This document shows, piece by piece, positions 7,405-15,426 of a DNA stretch of 40,175 nt. Numbering within the stretch: the stretch's first letter is position 1; every line of letters starts with the position of its first letter. The translations under genes were made by a program, and so were the position numbers. The DNA is taken from positions 1 to 40,175 of the forward strand of contig CAKUFI010000019.1 of NCBI GenBank assembly GCA_934647305.1, given 5' to 3'. The notes under the pieces were generated by a model. The model saw only the letters and a program-made list of their open reading frames with translations. It had not been told where the DNA came from and did not search any database. This DNA comes from an uncultured Clostridia bacterium. GTDB taxonomy: Bacteria; Bacillota; Clostridia; Christensenellales; Aristaeellaceae.

Positions 7405-8881
7405 ACAGCGCCCGCCGGATGGTGTGGTCGCGCCGCCAGACCTGCGGCAGGCACAGCAGCACGATGGGGAAAATCTCCAGACGGCCGATGAGCATGTCAA
7501 GGGTCAGCACGAGCTTGACCAGGGGCGAGAAGGAGCCGAAGTTGCCGGTGGGGCCGACGAGCCGGAAGCCGGGGCCGATGTTGTTGAGGCAGGAGAGCAT
7601 GGCTGAGAGATTGGTTTCGAGGTCGAAGCCGTCCAGCGAGACCAGCAGCAGCGAGCCGACGGCGATCAGGGCGTACATGCCGTAAAAGGCGTACACGCCG
7701 CGCACCGTTTCCTCGGGCACGGTCTTTTTGTTCAGCGTGACCGGGCGCACCATGCCGGGGTGCAGCAGCTTCTGAATCTCCACCTTCAGGCTGCGCAGCA
7801 GGATGATCACGCGGGAGCACTTGACGCCGCCGCCGGTCGAGCCCGCGCACGCGCCCACGATCATCAGCGTCAGCAGCACCGTGTGGCAGATCTGCGGCCA
7901 GGATTCATAGTCGATCGAGCAGAAGCCGGTCGTGGTGGTGATGGAGACCACCTGGAAGGCGGCGTGGCGCAGCGCGTCGGCGAGGGCGTGTCCGCCGGTA
8001 TAAAACCGGAGGGTGGCGGCGGTGATGACGCCGGTGGCCGCGAGGATCATGATCAGGTACATGCGCAGCTCCTCCTCGCGCAGCGCCTCGCGGAAGGAAC
8101 GCCGGATCAGCAGGTAGTAGATGCCGAAGTTCACGCCGAAGAGCAGCATGAACACGGTCACGACGTTCTGAAGGTATGGGCTGTAGGACATCATGCTGTC
8201 GTTCTTGATGCCGAAGCCGCCCGTGCCCGCCGTGCCGAAGGCGGTCGTCACCGCGTCGAACAGCGGCATGCCGCCCGCCAGCAGGAACACGACCTGTATG
8301 CAGGTCAGCGCGATGTACAGGCTGTAGAGTATGCGCGCGGTCTGCGCGGTGCGCGGCACCAGCTTGCTGACCTGCGGGCCGGGCGATTCGGCGCGCATGA
8401 TGAACATGCCGTCGCCTGAGCGGCCCGCAAAGGAGGAAATGGCCAGCATAAACACCAGCACGCCCATGCCGCCCAGCCAGTGAGTAAAGGAGCGCCAGTA
8501 GATGATACCCCTGGGAAGCGATTCGACGTCGGACAGGATGCTCGCGCCGGTCGTGGTGAAGCCGGAGACCGTCTCGAACAGGCAGTCGACGTAGTTCGGA
8601 ATCGCGCCCGAGATCAGGAAGGGCAGCGCGCCCAGCATCGAGAGGATGATCCAGGCCACGGCCACCAGCACGAAGCCCTCCCGGGCGTACAGCGTGGTCT
8701 TGAACGGCCTGTAAAGGAAGGAAACCAGGCTCAGCAGCAGCATCAGCCCGATGGTTACGCCGAAGCTCAGCGCGGCGCCCATTTCGTCGTAGCCCAGGCT
8801 GACCAGCAGCGCGGGAGCCATCAGCACGGCCACGATGCGCAGCGTGCTGCACACCAGGCGAACGATCATTCGATAATTCAT
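7403..8881 (-). CDS. trkH: TrkH-family potassium uptake membrane subunit
   Basis: The 492-residue integral membrane protein has the four pore-loop repeats of TrkH/KtrB channels. Selectivity-filter segments are visible: TVSGFTTTGAS, AFGTAGTGGFGIK, SITTTTGFCSID and SCLNNIGPGF, each with a glycine of the potassium filter. It forms the translocating subunit of a Trk/Ktr system gated by the cytoplasmic TrkA ring. The ATG overlaps the trkA stop (ATGA, 8878-8881), so the pair is co-translated. Length is normal. The C-terminal codons run into a 10-bp tandem repeat. Confidence 0.95.
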   Translation of the reverse strand: MNYRMIVRLVCSTLRIVAVLMAPALLVSLGYDEMGAALSFGVTIGLMLLLSLVSFLYRPFKTTLYAREGFVLVAVAWIILSMLGALPFLISGAIPNYVDCLFETVSGFTTTGASILSDVESLPRGIIYWRSFTHWLGGMGVLVFMLAISSFAGRSGDGMFIMRAESPGPQVSKLVPRTAQTARILYSLYIALTCIQVVFLLAGGMPLFDAVTTAFGTAGTGGFGIKNDSMMSYSPYLQNVVTVFMLLFGVNFGIYYLLIRRSFREALREEELRMYLIMILAATGVITAATLRFYTGGHALADALRHAAFQVVSITTTTGFCSIDYESWPQICHTVLLTLMIVGACAGSTGGGVKCSRVIILLRSLKVEIQKLLHPGMVRPVTLNKKTVPEETVRGVYAFYGMYALIAVGSLLLVSLDGFDLETNLSAMLSCLNNIGPGFRLVGPTGNFGSFSPLVKLVLTLDMLIGRLEIFPIVLLCLPQVWRRDHTIRRAL

Positions 8882-10272
8882 AGCCGCTCACCTGCCGTCA
8901 GGGGCGCGGGGGGCGCCTTGAAGATGTCGTTGAGACTGCCCAGGGATCGGTCGGCGCCGGTCACGACCACCACCGAGTCGCCTTCATAGAAGCAGTCGTC
9001 GCCGCCCGGGATGACCACCTTGCCGCGGTGACTGATGACCGCCAGCAGGATGTTCGGCTTGACCGGCACGTCTCGAAGCGGCGTGCCCAGGTACCAGGTC
9101 GCCTTGGAGGCGCGGAACTCGAGCGCTTCGACCCGGCCGTCGAGCAGGCGGTGCAGCGCGATCATGTGGTCGCCCTGGCTGTTGTGCATGGCGCGCACGT
9201 AGCGCAGGATGTCGTTGCACACCAGCAGCCTCGGGCTGATGATGCAGTCCGCGCCCACGTCGCGCATCAGCTCGCCGTACTCCACGCGGTTGATCTTCGT
9301 GACCACCTTGGGTACGCCCAGGCGCTGCGCGTACATCGACACGACCAGGTTCTGCTCATCCATGTCGGTCAGCGTGACCACGGCGTCCATGTCCTCGATG
9401 CCCTCGCTCTGAAGGGTCTGGAAGGAGGTGCCGTCACCCTGGATGACCTGTGCCTGAGGCAGCGAAGCGCCCAGCATTTCGCATCGATCGGCCTTGCTCT
9501 CGAGCAGGCGCACCTGAATGCCCGCCTCGGTGAGCATGCGGCTCAGGTAGGCGGCGATTCGGCTGCCGCCCACGATCATGACCGCGCGGATGCGGGTGGT
9601 CTTGAGCTCCATGGCCTTGACCAGGGTCAGCAGGTCGCATGCGGGCGCGGTGACGTAGATGTGATCCCCGCCGCGCAGCACAAACCGGCCGTCCGGGATG
9701 AGCACCTCGTCGCCCCGCTCGACCGCGCACACCAGTACCCGGACGCGCAGCGTGCGGTACAGGTCGGTCAGCGCCACGCCGTCCAGGCGGCTGCCCGGCG
9801 CCACCGGGATGGCCACAATCTCCGCCCGCCCCTTGGCGAACGCGTCGCGGTGTATAAATGAAGGAAACTGCAGCAGGCCGAAGATCTCGCGCGCGGCCAC
9901 CTTTTCCGGGTTGACCGCCATGCTCAGGCCCAGCTCCTCGCGCAGCAGGTACTGCGCTTCGGTGTATTCGGGGTTTCGAATGCGCGCGATGGTGTGCTTG
10001 CAGCCCAGCTTGCGCGCCACCATGCAGCACAGAAGGTTGGTTTCATCCGCACTCGTGGCCGCGATCATCAGGTCACTCTCATCCACGCCCGCCTCTCTCT
10101 GGACAGCCGCGCTCGCGCCGTTGCCCTCCACGACCATCACGTCCAGGCGATCCGCCGCCGTGGCCAGCGCGCCCTTCTGCGTGTCCACAACCACCAGGTC
10201 GTGGCCCTCGCGCGAGAGCGCCTGCGACAGCGTAAAGCCTACCTTGCCGTCGCCAATCACAACAATCTTCAT
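8878..10272 (-). CDS. trkA: Trk system potassium regulatory subunit TrkA
   Basis: The 464-residue protein has two tandem RCK modules. Each has a Rossmann-type nucleotide-binding half (GDGKVGFTLSQAL at the N terminus; VGGSRIAAYLSRML at about 234) followed by a TrkA-C half (about 145-220 and 375-455). The bacterial TrkA has this double layout, in contrast to the single-module KtrA. It should form a cytosolic ring that binds NAD(H) or ATP/ADP and gates TrkH. It is the first gene of the two-gene operon, with GAGGG just upstream of the ATG and a good promoter at 10314-10342. Confidence 0.95.
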   Translation of the reverse strand: MKIVVIGDGKVGFTLSQALSREGHDLVVVDTQKGALATAADRLDVMVVEGNGASAAVQREAGVDESDLMIAATSADETNLLCCMVARKLGCKHTIARIRNPEYTEAQYLLREELGLSMAVNPEKVAAREIFGLLQFPSFIHRDAFAKGRAEIVAIPVAPGSRLDGVALTDLYRTLRVRVLVCAVERGDEVLIPDGRFVLRGGDHIYVTAPACDLLTLVKAMELKTTRIRAVMIVGGSRIAAYLSRMLTEAGIQVRLLESKADRCEMLGASLPQAQVIQGDGTSFQTLQSEGIEDMDAVVTLTDMDEQNLVVSMYAQRLGVPKVVTKINRVEYGELMRDVGADCIISPRLLVCNDILRYVRAMHNSQGDHMIALHRLLDGRVEALEFRASKATWYLGTPLRDVPVKPNILLAVISHRGKVVIPGGDDCFYEGDSVVVVTGADRSLGSLNDIFKAPPAPLTAGERL

Positions 10273-10313
10273 ATGCCCTCTTGTTGCCTCTTCTTATCCG
10301 TATTTTCGCCTAT

Positions 10314-10342
10314 ATCATACCACGAACCCCCTCGCAAATCAA
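10314..10342 (-). promoter_or_regulatory. Predicted trkAH promoter
   Basis: TTGATT (10342-10337), a 17-base spacer and TATGAT (10319-10314) lie on the minus strand. A TGG just upstream of the -10 resembles an extended -10. The start would lie about 35 bases before the trkA ATG. Confidence 0.72.
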
Positions 10343-10346
10343 GCCC

Positions 10347-10545
10347 CCCGGGCAGGCTGAGCCCGCACCCACCTGCTGCCGGTCGGCAGTGCCGACACCC
10401 ACCTGCTGCCGCCGGGCAGGCTGAGCCTGCACCCACCTGCTGCCGCGCATCCTCACACGAATCCGGGAAGCATAGATTAGACTTCCCGGATTCTTCGCGG
10501 TCGGAAAACTCGAGGCTGCCGCCCCACAGGAGCTGCGGATTATTG
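10347..10545 (+). repeat. Palindrome-linker array plus fixed-loop hairpin
   Basis: Three copies of the linker ACCCACCTGCTGCCG (about 10367, 10396, 10430) separate short palindromes: CGGGCAGGCTGAGCCCG, GTCGGCAGTGCCGAC and CGGGCAGGCTGAGCCTG. Then comes the fixed-loop hairpin 10459-10493 (arms GAATCCGGGAAG and CTTCCCGGATTC, loop CATAGATTAGA) and a 3' box ending CCCCACAGGAGCT, which resembles the box after the hairpins at 39553, 39756 and inverted 2358. No gene lies in 10273-10752. Confidence 0.8.
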
Positions 10546-10662
10546 GGCGGCGCCCGGCGCAGCATAAAGCGCAAAGCGCCCGCTAAGAATTCAATGCGGC
10601 CGTCCGCGCGCCGCCTGAACACAGAAGGCGCAAACTTGCCCGAATCCGTTCGTTTTTGGCGC

Positions 10663-10691
10663 TTTACAGAAACAACATGGCATGATATAAT
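10663..10691 (+). promoter_or_regulatory. Promoter of the 10753 gene cluster
   Basis: TTTACA (10663-10668), 17 bases, TATAAT (10686-10691). It faces the membrane protein, cysteine desulfurase and thiI genes, which are spaced closely enough to be one transcript. Confidence 0.8.
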
Positions 10692-10752
10692 AGAAGCTGT
10701 ATGATTGCGGCCGATAAACTGCGCCGCGCAAGCTGAAAGGAATGATGGACGC

Positions 10753-11295
10753 ATGCTGGATAACTTCCGTGAAGAGGTGGCGGCCAAGAGAAACCGCACG
10801 CTGAGCAACCTGATGTACGGCCTGGCCTGGGTGGCGATGATCCTGTCCGCGCTGGTGGCGATGATGTTCTTTTCCTCGGTGACCTCGGGCAATTTTCAGG
10901 TGCTGCCCATCGTGAGCTTCCTGGTGTTCGGCGGCATCGCGGTGCTGATCTGGTTTAAGAAGGACAACCTGCGCATCGAGTACGACTATACCTTTACCAA
11001 CGGCGATCTGGACGTGGGCAAGGTGTTCGGCAACGCCCGCCGCAAGCTCATGACCAGCCTGTCCATGAAGAACGTCGAGGCCTGCGGCCCGGTCACCGAC
11101 CCGAGCTTTCAGCGCTACATCACCATGCGCGACGTGAAAAAGCACAACTGGTTCGTCAACCGCGAGGCCGAGCTGTACTACTTCTACTTCGTCAAGAACA
11201 GCGTCAAGCACATCATCGTGCTGGAGACCTCCCGCGAGATGATCGACATGCTGCGCCCGTACCTGAACTACGGCGTGTGGAACGAAAAAGCGTAA
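10753..11295 (+). CDS. Conserved small membrane protein (DUF6106-like)
   Basis: The 180-residue protein has a short basic N-terminus, two adjacent transmembrane helices (about 22-44 and 51-70) and a cytosolic C-terminal domain with conserved-looking segments IEYDYTFTNGDLDVGKVFG, FVNREAELYYFYF and LETSREMIDMLRPY. It resembles the clostridial family annotated DUF6106, which has no known function; that match is from memory. The ATG at 10753 is chosen over an in-frame TTG at 10705 because GAAAGGA lies about 11 bases upstream and the protein then starts at a family-like LDNFREEV. It is the first gene of a likely transcript with cysteine desulfurase and ThiI. Confidence 0.85.
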   Translation: MLDNFREEVAAKRNRTLSNLMYGLAWVAMILSALVAMMFFSSVTSGNFQVLPIVSFLVFGGIAVLIWFKKDNLRIEYDYTFTNGDLDVGKVFGNARRKLMTSLSMKNVEACGPVTDPSFQRYITMRDVKKHNWFVNREAELYYFYFVKNSVKHIIVLETSREMIDMLRPYLNYGVWNEKA

Positions 11296-11315
11296 GCGAA
11301 AAGAGGAAAAAGGCT

Positions 11316-12467
11316 TTGCAGGCATACCTGGATAACAGCGCCACGACGCAGCCCACGCAGGGCGTGATCGAGGCGATGGAGAGATGTATGAGGGAGGGTT
11401 TTTACAACCCTTCTTCGCTGTATACGCCGGCGATGAAGTCCGAGCAGGCGATGAAGGAGTGCCGCGAGCGCATCCTTCGCGCGCTGGGAACGAGCGGACA
11501 GGGGAGCATCCTGTTCACCTCGGGCGGCACGGAGAGCAACAACCTGGCGATTATCGGCGCGGTGGGCGCGATGCACGGCGCGCGGCACGTGATGTGCTCG
11601 GCGGTGGAGCATCCGTCGGTTAAGGAGAGCTTCGAGGCGCTCAGGGCGATGGGACACCGCGTGACGTTCATCCCGGTGGACGGCGCGGGACAGCTGAACT
11701 GGGCGGCGCTCGAGCAGGCCATGAAGGACGACCCGCCGTCGCTCATCAGCTGCATGCAGGTCAACAACGAGACCGGCGCGATGCTGGATGTCGACCGGCT
11801 GCACGAGACGGTTGCGCGTCTGGCGCCCGAATGCCTGATCCACGTGGACGGGGTGCAGGGCTTCCTGCGCGCGCCGTTCGACGCGAAAAAGGTGCACCTG
11901 TACACCCTGAGCGGGCATAAGCTGCACGGGCCGAAGGGCGTCGGCGCGCTGTACGTGAAAAAGGGCGTGCGCCTGATCCCCCGGCAGATCGGCGGCGGCC
12001 AGGAGGGCGGACTGCGCAGCGGCACCGAAAACACCCCCGGCATCGCCGGCCTGAACGAGGCCATTGCCGAAATGACGGCGCTGCCCGATCGGTTCGAGCG
12101 CCTGCGGGAGATGAAGAAGTACCTGGTCGAGCGCGTCCTTGAGGCGGTTCCCGAGGCGCTGCTCAACGGCCCGGCGGCCGACGAGGGCGCGGGTCACGTG
12201 ATCAACATCAGCTTCCCGGGCGTGCGCGGCGAGGTCATGCTGCACGCGCTCGAGGGCAAGGGCGTGTATGTGTCGACCGGCTCGGCCTGCTCGTCCAAGA
12301 AGCGCAAGCTCAGCCCGGTGCTGCTTGAAATGGGCGTCTCGCCCGACCGGGCCGAATGGGCGCTGCGCTTCAGCCTCTCGCCCTACACCGCCCGGCAGGA
12401 AATCGACTACGCGGCGCAGCAACTGGGCGAAATTTACCCGGCGCTCAGGCGCTTTCAGAGAAGATAA
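11316..12467 (+). CDS. Cysteine desulfurase (NifS/IscS class)
   Basis: The 383-residue PLP enzyme takes sulfur from cysteine to form an enzyme persulfide and alanine. Visible motifs in order are AYLDNSATTQPT at the N-terminus, TSGGTESNNLAI (phosphate binding), AVEHPSV, VNNETGAMLDV, the PLP lysine in SGHKLHGPKG, and the catalytic cysteine in STGSACSSKK. A TTG start at 11316 is preferred: AGAGGA lies 7-8 bases upstream and the protein starts close to the YLDNSATT motif, as in the family. A GTG at 11277 would overlap the previous gene by 19 bases. thiI follows after 12 bases, so this enzyme probably supplies the sulfur for tRNA thiolation. Confidence 0.93.
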   Translation: MQAYLDNSATTQPTQGVIEAMERCMREGFYNPSSLYTPAMKSEQAMKECRERILRALGTSGQGSILFTSGGTESNNLAIIGAVGAMHGARHVMCSAVEHPSVKESFEALRAMGHRVTFIPVDGAGQLNWAALEQAMKDDPPSLISCMQVNNETGAMLDVDRLHETVARLAPECLIHVDGVQGFLRAPFDAKKVHLYTLSGHKLHGPKGVGALYVKKGVRLIPRQIGGGQEGGLRSGTENTPGIAGLNEAIAEMTALPDRFERLREMKKYLVERVLEAVPEALLNGPAADEGAGHVINISFPGVRGEVMLHALEGKGVYVSTGSACSSKKRKLSPVLLEMGVSPDRAEWALRFSLSPYTARQEIDYAAQQLGEIYPALRRFQRR

Positions 12468-12479
12468 GGAGATAAACGC

Positions 12480-13622
12480 ATGCGACAGGTATTGCTGGTG
12501 CGCTTCGGCGAGGTGCACCTGAAGGGTCTCAACCGCCCCTATTTCCTCAAAAAGCTGACCGACAACGTCAAGCGCGCCGTCAGGCCGCTGGGCGGCAAAG
12601 CCTGGCTGTCCGACTCGCGCATCTACGTGAGCGACTGCCCGGACATGGACGCGTGCATTGAGGCGGTTCGGCGCGTGTTCGGCGTGTACTCGGTCAGCCC
12701 GGCCTGGGAAATGGACAAGGATTACGACCAGATCGCCGCGAAGGTGGCCGAGATCACGCGCGGCCTGACGGGTACGTTCAAGGTGCTCGCCCGCCGCTCC
12801 GACAAGCACTTCCCGATCGACTCCCAGCAGCTCAACTGCGACCTGGGCGGCGTGATCCTGGCAAATAACCCGAACCTGACCGTGGACGTACACCACCCGC
12901 AGCACAAGGTGGGCGTGGAAATCCGCGACCACGCTTACGTCTACTGCACCGAAATCCACGCGGTGGGCGGCATGCCCATGGGCACCGGCGGCAAGGCGCT
13001 GCTGCTGCTCTCCGGCGGCATCGACAGCCCGGTGGCTGGCTTTAACCTGATGAAGCGCGGCGTGGCGCTGGACGCCATCCACTTCTTCAGCTTCCCTTAC
13101 ACCAGCGAGCGCGCCAAGGAAAAGGTGATCGACCTGGCCCGCATCCTGTGCTCCTATCAGGGCGGCATGCGCGTGCACGTGGTGTCCTTCACCGAGATCC
13201 AGATGCAGATCCACGAAAAGTGCCCCGAGTCCTATGGCACGCTGATTACCCGCCGCTTCATGATGCGCATCGCCAACGAAATCGCGCGCCGCATCCACGC
13301 GCAGGCGCTGGTGACCGGCGAGAGCCTGGGGCAGGTGGCCAGCCAGACCATGGAGGCGCTGGGCTGCACCGACGAGGTGACCGACATGCCCGTCTTCCGG
13401 CCGCTGATCGGCCTGGACAAGTCGGAAATCATCGAGCAGGCGATCAAAATCGACACCTACGAGACATCGATCCTGCCCTTTGAGGACTGCTGCACGGTCT
13501 TCACCCCCCGCCACCCCGCCACCAAGCCCCGAAAGGACGAAATCGCCCGGGCGGAGGCGGCGCTGGATATCGACCGGCTGGTCTCCGAGGCCATCGACGG
13601 ACAGGAGATCATTCAGCTGTAA
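12480..13622 (+). CDS. thiI: tRNA 4-thiouridine synthase ThiI
   Basis: The 380-residue enzyme activates tRNA U8 with ATP and transfers persulfide sulfur to it; in many bacteria it also serves thiazole synthesis. The N-terminal ferredoxin-like and THUMP domains (about 1-165; LVRFGEVHLKGLNR) are followed by the PP-loop ATPase (SGGIDSPVAGF at about 178) and the conserved VTGESLGQVASQT and DMPVFRPLIG segments. It ends after the CCTVFTPRHPATKP region, so it lacks the C-terminal rhodanese domain of the E. coli enzyme, as is usual in Firmicutes. The desulfurase upstream is the expected partner. AAGGAG lies 7 bases before the ATG. Confidence 0.96.
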   Translation: MRQVLLVRFGEVHLKGLNRPYFLKKLTDNVKRAVRPLGGKAWLSDSRIYVSDCPDMDACIEAVRRVFGVYSVSPAWEMDKDYDQIAAKVAEITRGLTGTFKVLARRSDKHFPIDSQQLNCDLGGVILANNPNLTVDVHHPQHKVGVEIRDHAYVYCTEIHAVGGMPMGTGGKALLLLSGGIDSPVAGFNLMKRGVALDAIHFFSFPYTSERAKEKVIDLARILCSYQGGMRVHVVSFTEIQMQIHEKCPESYGTLITRRFMMRIANEIARRIHAQALVTGESLGQVASQTMEALGCTDEVTDMPVFRPLIGLDKSEIIEQAIKIDTYETSILPFEDCCTVFTPRHPATKPRKDEIARAEAALDIDRLVSEAIDGQEIIQL

Positions 13623-13643
13623 TTTCATCCCTCGAAAGGAGGC

Positions 13644-13688
13644 GAGAACGCCCCTGAGACAGGCCGGGCGCCTGAGCGCAGCGTTTTC
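13644..13688 (+). other. Small predicted three-way-junction RNA leader
   Basis: Between thiI and the CNNM gene an 8-bp outer stem GAGAACGC/GCGTTTTC (13644-13651 with 13681-13688) encloses two hairpins, CCTG-AGA-CAGG (13653-13663) and GCGC-CTGA-GCGC (13668-13679). The ribosome site AAGGAG is at 13701-13706. Segments such as CTGAG, CAGGC and GCCGGGC recall the NiCo riboswitch core, but the full four-stem fold is not present, so I do not call it one. Confidence 0.35.
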
Positions 13689-13721
13689 TTCAGACAATCA
13701 AAGGAGTGTGAGCAGTCCATC

Positions 13722-14990
13722 ATGGACGGTAACGGTAGTAGTATAGGGTATATCATCGCGTTGATTGCCCTGGTTGGTATGTCGGCTTTCTTTTCCGGAA
13801 CGGAAATGTCGTTTTCTTCAGTCAACCGCGTGCGCATGAAGGCGCTGGCGAACAAGGGCGACAAGCGCGCGAAGCTCGTGTGCGACCTGTCCGACCAGTA
13901 TGACCGCCTGCTGTCGACCATTCTGATCGGCAACAACCTGGTCAACATCCTGTCCTCGTCGATCGCGACGATGGTGTTTATCCGCTTTTTCGGCGATCAG
14001 GGCGTCACCCTTTCCACGGTGGTCATGACCGTTGTGATCCTGATCTTCGGCGAAATCTCGCCCAAGACGCTGGCCAAGGACTGCGCCGACCGCTTTGCGA
14101 TGTCGGTTGCGCCGGTCATCCGGCTGCTGATCCTGGTGCTGACTCCGGTCAACTGGCTGTTCACGCAGTGGAAAAAGCTGCTGGGCAAGCTGTTCCCCGC
14201 AAAGGAAGAGCCGGGCATGACCGAGGAGGAGCTGCTGACCATCGTCGACGAGGCGGAGCAGGGCGGCGACCTGGACGAGCACGAGAGCGACCTGATTCGC
14301 TCGGCGATCGAGTTTAACGACCTGGACGCCGAGGACATCCTCACGCACCGCGTGGACGTGGTGGGCGTGGACGCGGACGACAGCATGGACGAGGTGGAGC
14401 GCGTCTTCAAGGAAAGCGGCTTCTCCCGCCTGCCGGTCTATGAAGAGAATATCGACAATATCATCGGTATCATTCATGAAAAGGACTTTTACGCGGCCCG
14501 CGGCGCCAAGTCGCCCCGCGATATTATGCACCCGGCGCTCTACGTCACGCCCGGGTCGAAAATCAGCGTGCTGCTTCGCATGCTGCAGAAGGCGAAAACC
14601 CATATCGCCGTGGTCAAGGACGAGTACGGCGGCACAGCCGGCATCGTGACCATGGAGGACATCATCGAGGAGCTGGTCGGCGAAATCTACGACGAGCACG
14701 ACGAGGTGGTCGAAGAGTTCAAGCGCCTGCCGGACGGCACCGTCGTGGCCGAGGGCAGCGCCGAGCTCGACAAGCTGCAGGAGCAGCTGGGCATTCCCGG
14801 CGAGTTCGACGCGACGACCGTCGGCGGCTGGGTGACCGAGCTGCTGGGGCGCATTCCCCAGGTTGGCGATTCGTTCGACCTGGAAAAGCCGCCCATGACC
14901 GTGCGCGTCAGCCGCGTCGACGCGGTGCACGTGCTCGAGGTGCAGCTGATTCCGCACCCGGCGGCAAGCGAGGATAAAACCGAGGAATAA
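13722..14990 (+). CDS. CNNM/CorC-type CBS-domain membrane protein
   Basis: The 422-residue protein has an N-terminal DUF21/CNNM transmembrane domain (about 1-185, with SAFFSGTEMSFSSVNR, ILIGNNLVNIL and FGEISPKTLAK), a pair of CBS domains (about 205-335; LPVYEENIDNIIGIIHEKD, TAGIVTMEDIIEELVGEI) and a C-terminal CorC_HlyC domain (about 345-412). Members transport or help export magnesium or other divalent cations and are widely mis-called hemolysins; substrate here is unknown. AAGGAG is unusually far from the ATG (15 bases) but no better in-frame start exists. It follows thiI by 99 bases, with a possible structured leader in the gap. Confidence 0.93.
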   Translation: MDGNGSSIGYIIALIALVGMSAFFSGTEMSFSSVNRVRMKALANKGDKRAKLVCDLSDQYDRLLSTILIGNNLVNILSSSIATMVFIRFFGDQGVTLSTVVMTVVILIFGEISPKTLAKDCADRFAMSVAPVIRLLILVLTPVNWLFTQWKKLLGKLFPAKEEPGMTEEELLTIVDEAEQGGDLDEHESDLIRSAIEFNDLDAEDILTHRVDVVGVDADDSMDEVERVFKESGFSRLPVYEENIDNIIGIIHEKDFYAARGAKSPRDIMHPALYVTPGSKISVLLRMLQKAKTHIAVVKDEYGGTAGIVTMEDIIEELVGEIYDEHDEVVEEFKRLPDGTVVAEGSAELDKLQEQLGIPGEFDATTVGGWVTELLGRIPQVGDSFDLEKPPMTVRVSRVDAVHVLEVQLIPHPAASEDKTEE

Positions 14991-14997
14991 CAGAACG

Positions 14998-15033
14998 CGC
15001 CCGCTGCTTCCCACTTTCGGGAGGCGGCGGGCG
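14998..15033 (+). terminator. Strong hairpin after the CNNM gene
   Basis: Arms CGCCCGC...TTCCC and GGGAG...GCGGGCG form a long GC stem 7 bases after the stop codon. It is followed by only a weak run (TGTGTTTT), so terminator function is likely but not typical. Confidence 0.55.
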
Positions 15034-15051
15034 ATATGTGTTTTGGACGCA

Positions 15052-15426
15052 GACTTCGGGAACTCCAATCAATGGTTCCCGAAGTCGTCGCCTGAACCGG
15101 CGGCAGCCAGTGGCAGTCGGCAGCGCCGACAGAAAATTCCCGGAGAATCTCCGGGAATTCGCAGACTTCGGCCGCTTTAATCTATGGCGGCCGATAGTCG
15201 TCGATAGAACCGGCGGCAGCAGATGGCAGTCGGCCCTGCCGACCGGCGGCAGCAGGTGGCAGTCGGCAGCGCCGACAGAAAATTCCCGGAGAATCTCCGG
15301 GAATTCGCAGACTTCGGCCGCTTTAATCTATGGCGGCCGATAGTCGTCGATAGAACCGGCGGCAGCAGGTGGCAGTCGGCCCTGCCGACCGGCGGCAGCG
15401 AGTGGAACCGGGCACTGCCCGGCGGC
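15052..15426. repeat. 146-bp tandem repeats with fixed-loop hairpins
   Basis: A fixed-loop hairpin (15052-15086) is followed by two full 146-bp repeats (15096-15241 and 15242-15387) and a partial third (15388-15403). Each full unit holds the linker CGGCGGCAGCAGGTGG, the palindrome GTCGGCAGCGCCGAC, a perfect hairpin (AATTCCCGGAGA arm), a fixed-loop hairpin (15164-15199, 15310-15345) and GTCGGCCCTGCCGAC. The array ends in CCGGGCACTGCCCGG directly next to the yitT stop. No gene is present. Confidence 0.9.

Noticed and set aside
10347..10450. Regularly spaced repeats as a possible CRISPR array
   Set aside because: The parts between linkers are short palindromes, not unique spacers, unit sizes are irregular, and no cas gene is in the window.
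11268..13697. Open frame of 809 codons on the minus strand across the cysteine desulfurase and thiI genes
   Set aside because: It spans two clear enzymes in antisense, has no recognisable motif and shows the same biased composition as other shadow frames.
13644..13720. NiCo riboswitch call before the CNNM gene
   Set aside because: Only short core-like segments match; the four-stem junction and the second core half are not found. Kept as an unnamed leader.
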